From the NCBI GenBank assembly GCA_041665305.1, contig JBAYJD010000001.1, forward strand, positions 1 to 64,000: 64,000 nt of DNA, in the 5' to 3' direction. Positions 58,739-64,000 of this stretch are shown in pieces (positions within the stretch are counted from its first letter, which is position 1; every line of letters starts with the position of its first letter). Under the pieces are notes generated by a model. That model made no database searches and was not told the origin of the DNA. It saw only the letters and a program-made list of their open reading frames with translations. The DNA comes from YA12-FULL-51-18 sp041665305 (GTDB lineage: Bacteria; Elusimicrobiota; Elusimicrobia; Elusimicrobiales; UBA9959). The translations under genes and the position numbers were made by a program.

Positions 58739-61546
58739 TTAGTTCCGTATTTTAAAAAGCCTGGAATAGTCCAGGGAGATCCCGAAAATGTAGTTATGCC
58801 CCGTTTTGTCCGTGAGCACGCCTCTGGCCGCGTAAAAATCGGCGAACGGGGCCAGATTCAGGTCCGAGAATATTTTGACCTTCAATTTCGCGTACAATTC
58901 GAATTCGCTTTTAAGATCGGTGACTTTTAAACGGTTGGGCGAGAACCGCTTGTAGGAAATATCCACGGAATACTCGGGACCGCTCCCGCCCAGCAGGCCG
59001 CCCAGATGCGTTCCCGTTTCCCACGCCCATTTGGTGTACACCTCCGGAAAAGTGAAATCCCTCTCCATTACGGCGGCGGTGTAGAAATCCCTGACCACCC
59101 TGCCCTCAAAAAGCTTTACCCCCGCTTTTCCAAGCGCGATCCTTCTTTTCGGGACTCCGGCATCGGCCGTGAACTCCGTATTATAGCCTAAAGACACGAG
59201 CGGGCCCAACACCGCTCCCCCGAACCTGTCCCATTTCAAGACCGCGTATCGGAATTCATTTTCAAAAAGCGCCTGGTCGGCCGTTTCATTTACCGCTTTT
59301 TCCTGGCCGGAGGCTTTTAAAACGGTCTTTCCGTAATCAAGCGAGACCCTGGTGTCGTCCGACAAGGTTTCGCGGCGCGATTCCAGGGCCAGCCTGACCG
59401 TGCCCTGCGTGAACAACTGGTTCGAAGCCTGCAATTTTGAGTTCGGGACCTGGCTGAAGGCCTGGGTGTTGGAAACCTGCGTCTGGGAAAATTGCAAGGC
59501 GGCGTCTTTCACATTCAGACGCCATCTCCACCTCGGGGAGGAGGTTCCGGACATCAGAGCCCGCAATTGCCCGTAATACTCCGTTCTTATCCCCTTTTTC
59601 ATCTTCGAAAGCCGCTCGGCCACGACATCATCTATGTATAAGCCCGTGTCCGTTTTTTTTCTGAGTCTGCCCAGCGCGGGAAAATACTTTATTTCGGCCT
59701 GCAGGTCGTCGGTGAAGGAAACCTTGTAGCTCTCGTTGTTGTTGATCGCGAGCCCCCCTATCCGTCCGTCTTTTGTCGCTCCTCCCGCGGCCAGCCAGCT
59801 GCCTTTTCTATATTTCTCCTGGTCATGGTCCAAAACGGGTATGGGCGAGAAATCGATCTGTTTTATAAGCGCGCGCAAGGCCGATCCGTCCAGTTCGGCG
59901 GTAAATATTTTCCTGTGCTGGAACCAGAGCCTGAGCACGGATTCGGGTATTTCCCCGGCTAGATTTATGGAAAGAGGATTTACTTTGAACAAAGCCAGTT
60001 CGGATTCCGCCCGGTCGTTCAGTATCATCGCGCCCAGGTTATAGATCTCGGAAGGCATATACTGTAGCTTGCCTTCGGACCACAGTTCGGAGGCGTCCGG
60101 CAGAAGGCGGGTTCCCGAAGCGACCCCGATAAAAAAACCGTTGTCGTCGTAGTCGTCGTACTTGTTCCGGTTCCTGCCGGCAAAATCCAGGCCTTCGGAA
60201 CCTTGTGAGATCCCGGCCAGCCGCAGTTTGCCGTCCTGCCTTGAGAACTCAAGCTGAAGTTCGCCGATCCGGCCTTTAGGGAGTTCGGCGACGACCGCCG
60301 GCCGGTCGGGCTCATCCCCCCAGTTCTCCAGTTTTACCAGGTTCGTCCTGACCACGGAGAACGAATTCTCGGCCATGCTGTTGATGACGATATCCACCCC
60401 CGGTATTTTTGGCAGGATCGCGCGCAGGTCGTCTTCTCCGAACCAGGCCAGCATGACCACCACATCCGCTTTCTCTTTCTCAAGCAGCGTTTTCACCATT
60501 TCTTTGGCGGTCTCCACGGGATCGGCCAGTTGCGCGGGCAAGGGGCCCAGTCTGGACGGAAGGACCTGGTCGTCCATGACGAAAAAAAATCCTATTTTAA
60601 CGCCGTTCACCTCTTTTACCGAATACTTCTTTACATGTCCGCCGCCGGCCGAGGGCTCAAGCAGGATATTGCTGGAGATGAGCTCCGGGGTTTTTATGGG
60701 GCCGGTTGAAATTTTTTGGATCCCGGGGCTCAGGATCGGCAGATCATAGGGCGTAAAAGCGTAAAGATCCGTTCTTGTCTCGTTCAGCAGCTCGCGGGCG
60801 GCTCCGTACGGCAGGCCGCTGAAAAAGGGAGGCTGCCAGGTCATCGCGATGTTGATATCCGCCTTCTCCATATAGCCGCGCGCCGCCATGTCGGAAAGCG
60901 GGCCCGAGCCGCCGAAGATCTTGCCGAAAGACTTTGTCGTCACCCGGCCGGGCCCTATTTTAAGACGGGTATTCAGGACAAGGGTCTTGAACCAGTCGCC
61001 GGAAGGGACGGCGTCCTTGTCGGAAAGCGCCTCCACGAACCTGCCGTCCGGCAGGCGCGCCTTGAGCAGGTACGCTTTTTTTAGCTTGGCGCGCGTAAAA
61101 TCCTGCGAGATCCGTTTGGCGTATAATCCCGCCGCCATGTCTTTGGTCAGGGAATTGCCGTCGGGCGGCCAGGAGATAAAAACCGTAGTGGGGTTCTCTA
61201 TCAGTTCCGTCTCGCCCGCTTTTGTAAAACCGGCGCCCGAGGCTTTTAAAGCTTCGGGCGTGACGCCTTCCGGCATCTCGACTATAAAAGCGCCGCCGGA
61301 GCGGTAAGCGGTCCCGATCTCCATCCCCTCCAGCTCGGCGCCGGATTCTTTAATGAGTTCCGCGTCGGGCATAATGTTTATCTGGATATACTGAGAGTTG
61401 TTATAGTAGTTAATCCTTACAGTCGCGGACGATCTCTCTTCGGAGATCGGTTTCAGGGCGGGAACGAATTGTTCCTGGGCGCAGCCGCACCGCAGCGCGC
61501 AGAAAATCAGCATGAACCCCGATACGCATTGTTTTTTGTTCAGCAC
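58739..61546 (-). CDS. 5'-nucleotidase-like envelope protein with C-terminal beta-rich region
   Basis: 935 residues. A signal peptide ending near Cys20-Cys22 (LRCGCAQE) suggests a lipoprotein or exported protein. Residues about 160-480 resemble the metallophosphoesterase half of UshA-type 5'-nucleotidases (VVVMLAWFGEDDLRAILPKIPGVDIVINS), but the usual metal ligands GDxH and GNHE are not seen. Residues about 490-660 resemble the nucleotidase C-domain (NLGAMILNDRAESELALF). The last 250 residues look like a beta-barrel or strand-rich domain. A repeat-like stretch SQTQVSNTQAFSQVPNSKLQ sits near 680. Probably catalytically altered. Confidence 0.6.
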   Translation of the reverse strand: MLNKKQCVSGFMLIFCALRCGCAQEQFVPALKPISEERSSATVRINYYNNSQYIQINIMPDAELIKESGAELEGMEIGTAYRSGGAFIVEMPEGVTPEALKASGAGFTKAGETELIENPTTVFISWPPDGNSLTKDMAAGLYAKRISQDFTRAKLKKAYLLKARLPDGRFVEALSDKDAVPSGDWFKTLVLNTRLKIGPGRVTTKSFGKIFGGSGPLSDMAARGYMEKADINIAMTWQPPFFSGLPYGAARELLNETRTDLYAFTPYDLPILSPGIQKISTGPIKTPELISSNILLEPSAGGGHVKKYSVKEVNGVKIGFFFVMDDQVLPSRLGPLPAQLADPVETAKEMVKTLLEKEKADVVVMLAWFGEDDLRAILPKIPGVDIVINSMAENSFSVVRTNLVKLENWGDEPDRPAVVAELPKGRIGELQLEFSRQDGKLRLAGISQGSEGLDFAGRNRNKYDDYDDNGFFIGVASGTRLLPDASELWSEGKLQYMPSEIYNLGAMILNDRAESELALFKVNPLSINLAGEIPESVLRLWFQHRKIFTAELDGSALRALIKQIDFSPIPVLDHDQEKYRKGSWLAAGGATKDGRIGGLAINNNESYKVSFTDDLQAEIKYFPALGRLRKKTDTGLYIDDVVAERLSKMKKGIRTEYYGQLRALMSGTSSPRWRWRLNVKDAALQFSQTQVSNTQAFSQVPNSKLQASNQLFTQGTVRLALESRRETLSDDTRVSLDYGKTVLKASGQEKAVNETADQALFENEFRYAVLKWDRFGGAVLGPLVSLGYNTEFTADAGVPKRRIALGKAGVKLFEGRVVRDFYTAAVMERDFTFPEVYTKWAWETGTHLGGLLGGSGPEYSVDISYKRFSPNRLKVTDLKSEFELYAKLKVKIFSDLNLAPFADFYAARGVLTDKTGHNYIFGISLDYSRLFKIRN

Positions 61547-61556
61547 GGATGTCTCG

Positions 61557-63746
61557 TTAAGCCAGGCCTCGTTTTTTCTTTTTAGCCAGCAGATACAGCC
61601 ACAGGGCGAGGCCCAGGTAAAGGGTCGTCGCGAAACACGCCTCGAAATTAAAGTTACCCGCCGCCGGATCGCGCAATTGCAGCGTTTTGTCCAGGCCGGC
61701 TACGGTCAGCAGCGCCAGCAGGATGCCCGTCAGCGCGTCGCCGGCGATAAGGCCGGAGGAGAAAAGGGAGCCGGCGTCGTGCTCCTCTTCAGGGGCTCCT
61801 CCCTTGTGGCGGGTAACGAGCCAGGAGATGAGGCCGCCCAGCAGGATCATCGGCCAGTTGGTGATAGGCAGGTACAGGCCTATGGCGAAGGCCAGGGCCG
61901 AGATGCCGCAGAATTCGCAGACAAGGCCTATTACCGCGCCCAGGGTTAAAAGCAGCCAGGGCAGGCGGCCGCCGGTGGCGCCCTCCACCAGGTTGGCTAT
62001 CAGCTGGGCCTGAGGGGCCTCCAGTGAATTGGGGTGGGCCGCGGTCGGGGCGCCGAAGCCGAAAGCGGAATACAGGATAAGCAGTATAAAGCCCGAGCGC
62101 ACCGCGGACACCAGCGTGCCGGCGATCTGGGCCGTCTGCACTTTCCAGGGCGTGGCGCCTATCAGCGCCGCGGTTTTGAGGTCCTGGGACAGGTCGCCGG
62201 ACAGCGAGATAGCGATACAGATGACCGCGCCCGCCATGATCGCGGCGATCCTGGTCGCGGCCGGATCCTTGCCCAGGAACACGAACAGCAGCGTCACCGA
62301 CAAGAGCGCGGTGATGGTCATGCCGGAAACCGGCTGGTTGGTGGTGCCGATAAGCCCCACCATCCTGGCGCTGACCGCTACGAAGAACATGCAGAAGATG
62401 ACGACGATCACAGCTTCGCCGAAGGTCAGGTCGAAGACCGGAAGCAGCCACAGAAGCAAAAACATCAGGATCACGCCCGCTATCACCGAACCGAGCGGCA
62501 TGTCCTGTTCTATGCGCAGGAACTTATGGCATACTTTGGCGGCGCCCCGCGAGATGGCCCAGAAACTGCATCCCAGGATCACCGCGCCGGCCGAACCGGA
62601 GACGAATACCCTGGTAGTTATGCCGGCGAAAAGCCTCAGCACCGGGTCCCAGGAGTCCGGGCCCAGCGACCACGGTATCTCAAAAGCGAAGATGCCGATA
62701 ATAGCTCCCAGAACGCCGCCCGTGTAAACCAGCGCGCGGCTTTCAAAATCTTTGTCCGTCTCGCGCTGCGCGCCCTCCGCCTGTCCGGCTTTTACGGTCA
62801 CGGCTTTTATGGTCTGGCTGATCGAGGAAATGATATCCGGCAGCGAGCGGATGACGCTGATAAGGCCGCCGAACGCCACCCCGCCCGCGCCGATATACCT
62901 TACATAGTTGATCCTCAGGTCCGAGGTCGTCATGTCCGCTATCGGCACAAGGCCCGGGGCGATAATATTGGAGCCGCCGAAGGCGTCTATCAGGGGGATG
63001 AGCGCCCAATAGCCGAACATGCCGCCGGCGAACATCACCGCGGCGATGCGTATCCCCACCAGGTAGCCGACGCCTAGGAACAAAGGAGAGATCTCGTAAC
63101 CGAAGCCGGCTTTATGGAGCCTGGGAAAAGTGAACATCACGGTATCCTTGAACAGCTGGAAGCCGGACATGACGAACTTGAAGATCCCGCCGGTGAGGAT
63201 GCCCATGAACACGGGCTTGGCCGACGCTCCGCCTTTGTCGCCGGCTATAAGCACCTTGGCGCAGGCGCTGCCTTCCGGGAACGGCAGGTTCTTATGTTCT
63301 TTGACCATCAGGGAGTGGCGCAAAGGTATCATCATCAGCAGGCCCAGAATGCCCCCGGTCAGGCCAAGAAGGAACACGGTGGAGTTCGAGATCCCGCCGC
63401 CCATAAAGATGAGCGCGGGCACGGTAAAGATGACGGCCGCGGCCAGGGATTCGCCGGTCGAGGCGAAGGCGTGCACGATATTGTTTTCGAGGATGGTCCC
63501 CTGCCGGTTGAAGAATTTAGGAAGGAAGATCCTTAAAACGGCCATGGAGATTATGGCCGAGGGGATGGAGGCCGAGACGGTCATGCCGATCTTCAGGCCC
63601 AGGTAGGCGTTGGCCGCGTTGAAGACCAGGGAAAGAATGAAGCCCAGTATCACCGCCTGTACCGTGAATTCGGGAATGACGGCGCCTGAATCGATATAGG
63701 GTTTGAACTGGTAGTCGCTCTTAGGGTCCGGTTTTTTTTCGTTCAT
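61557..63746 (-). CDS. OPT-family oligopeptide transporter
   Basis: 729 residues with about 15 membrane helices. The N-terminal family block is visible (NAANAYLGLKIGMTVSASIPSAI). Later blocks are PEGSACAKVLIAGD and GVGYLVGIRIAAVMFAGG, and the C-terminal segment is FCGISALAFAIGLYLPITNWPMILLGGLISW. OPT proteins import peptides or metal-chelate complexes. A hydrophilic loop near 330-345 is normal for the family. An M20-type peptidase gene lies just upstream in the same direction, consistent with uptake then hydrolysis of peptides. Confidence 0.93.
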   Translation of the reverse strand: MNEKKPDPKSDYQFKPYIDSGAVIPEFTVQAVILGFILSLVFNAANAYLGLKIGMTVSASIPSAIISMAVLRIFLPKFFNRQGTILENNIVHAFASTGESLAAAVIFTVPALIFMGGGISNSTVFLLGLTGGILGLLMMIPLRHSLMVKEHKNLPFPEGSACAKVLIAGDKGGASAKPVFMGILTGGIFKFVMSGFQLFKDTVMFTFPRLHKAGFGYEISPLFLGVGYLVGIRIAAVMFAGGMFGYWALIPLIDAFGGSNIIAPGLVPIADMTTSDLRINYVRYIGAGGVAFGGLISVIRSLPDIISSISQTIKAVTVKAGQAEGAQRETDKDFESRALVYTGGVLGAIIGIFAFEIPWSLGPDSWDPVLRLFAGITTRVFVSGSAGAVILGCSFWAISRGAAKVCHKFLRIEQDMPLGSVIAGVILMFLLLWLLPVFDLTFGEAVIVVIFCMFFVAVSARMVGLIGTTNQPVSGMTITALLSVTLLFVFLGKDPAATRIAAIMAGAVICIAISLSGDLSQDLKTAALIGATPWKVQTAQIAGTLVSAVRSGFILLILYSAFGFGAPTAAHPNSLEAPQAQLIANLVEGATGGRLPWLLLTLGAVIGLVCEFCGISALAFAIGLYLPITNWPMILLGGLISWLVTRHKGGAPEEEHDAGSLFSSGLIAGDALTGILLALLTVAGLDKTLQLRDPAAGNFNFEACFATTLYLGLALWLYLLAKKKKRGLA

Positions 63747-63759
63747 GGCAAGTCCTTCC

Positions 63760-63828
63760 TTAACTCCGGCGCGGGACGAATAAAACTCCGTGCCGGGTAC
63801 GATAAAACGTCGTCCTGCGGCATTTTAT
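63760..63828. repeat. Copy of the 65-bp hairpin + D dyad element
   Basis: Close copy of 57660-57727: AACTCCGGC…CCGTGCCGGGTACGATAAAA, then a D-type dyad. The TAA stop of the peptidase gene lies at its edge. Confidence 0.75.
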
Positions 63829-64000
63829 TAAAACCTTGCCGAGCCTGCTACCCTTACGGCCAGGCGGGCGCAGTTGAAAAAATCCCGGAGGTCCAGATAT
63901 TCTCCGGTGGTATGCACATCCCTCATACCGGTGGCCAGAATCGGGGTCTCTATGCCGTGGCCGCACATAATATTCGCGTCCGTGCCGCCGCCCGAGGATA
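63828..64000 (-). CDS. M20-family (PepT-like) peptidase, C-terminal fragment cut by window end
   Basis: About 57 C-terminal residues: SSGGGTDANIM near the start and MRDVHTTGEYLDLRDF carrying a zinc-binding His. This is the ending of M20 PepT-like aminopeptidases, which cleave small peptides in the cytoplasm. The N-terminal part is beyond the window. It precedes the OPT transporter gene in the direction of transcription. Confidence 0.8.
   Translation of the reverse strand, partial: SSGGGTDANIMCGHGIETPILATGMRDVHTTGEYLDLRDFFNCARLAVRVAGSARF

Overview
This is a GC-rich bacterial chromosome segment with dense, mostly minus-strand genes. Outer-membrane proteins (two porin-like barrels ending in aromatic residues, a PorV-family barrel, a giant secreted kelch protein with a possible C-terminal sorting domain), a Bat operon, an OPT transporter and TAL-PGI and FolK-FolC fusions point to a diderm, anaerobic or fermentative lineage. 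The porin style and gene mix remind me of Elusimicrobiota. That placement is inference from protein style; no rRNA or ribosomal protein is present to test it.

Layout. 1-3.5 kb: two porins separated by a MITE-like element and a strong terminator. 3.6-6.6 kb: a plus-strand pair, a clostripain-like protease plus an unknown protein, driven by a promoter whose +1 nearly coincides with the start codon. 6.6-11.3 kb: TPR protein, tRNA-Arg(CCT), apt, an RpoD/RpoS-like sigma factor, acylphosphatase, tRNA-Pro(CGG), a MurG/MGDG-synthase-like glycosyltransferase and tRNA-Pro(GGG). 11.4-17.35 kb: a tight minus-strand housekeeping cluster miaB-pilZ-miaA, hflX, plsY, bifunctional nuclease, HU/IHF, merR. 17.36-19.39 kb: an AT-rich two-gene island (HEPN-domain protein plus three-pass membrane protein) bracketed by two direct copies of a roughly 55-bp palindrome; this is the best candidate for an undescribed system. 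19.4-26.7 kb: secreted class II amidotransferase, radical SAM/SPASM protein, rsgA, a transaldolase-glucose-6-phosphate isomerase fusion that runs in frame into a small Ig-like gene, and rpiB. 26.7-28 kb: a dispersed repeat next to a 5'-truncated M28 peptidase. 28.1-36.5 kb: complete Bat operon (moxR, DUF58, DUF4381-like, batA, batB-batC fusion, batD, batE-like). 36.5-41 kb: HEAT protein, cytoplasmic class II amidotransferase, RDD protein, DksA/TraR protein, speD-speE. 41-43.6 kb: folP and a folK-folC fusion. 43.6-50 kb: PorV-family barrel and the 1778-residue kelch/FN3 protein. 50-54.3 kb: CBM48 protein, tRNA-Gly(CCC), folE, small secreted protein, a 600-bp gene-free stretch, CCA-adding enzyme. 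54.3-64 kb: acyl-CoA synthetase, MFS transporter, HD-GYP response regulator, nucleotidase-like/barrel protein, OPT transporter and the C-terminal end of an M20 peptidase.

Functional links: folate/pterin synthesis (folE, folP, folKC), tRNA maturation and modification (miaA, miaB, the CCA-adding enzyme, needed because three of four tRNAs here lack encoded CCA), non-oxidative pentose phosphate chemistry (TAL-PGI, rpiB), polyamines (speD, speE) and envelope maintenance (Bat system, porins, kelch/PorV pair).

A second theme is repeats. Two families of short perfect dyads sit at gene 3' ends and frequently contain or abut the stop codon. A 57-bp direct repeat carries the tRNA-Arg 3' end, a 169-bp TIR element lies between the porins, and a roughly 90-bp repeat has copies at 26.8 and 52.5 kb.
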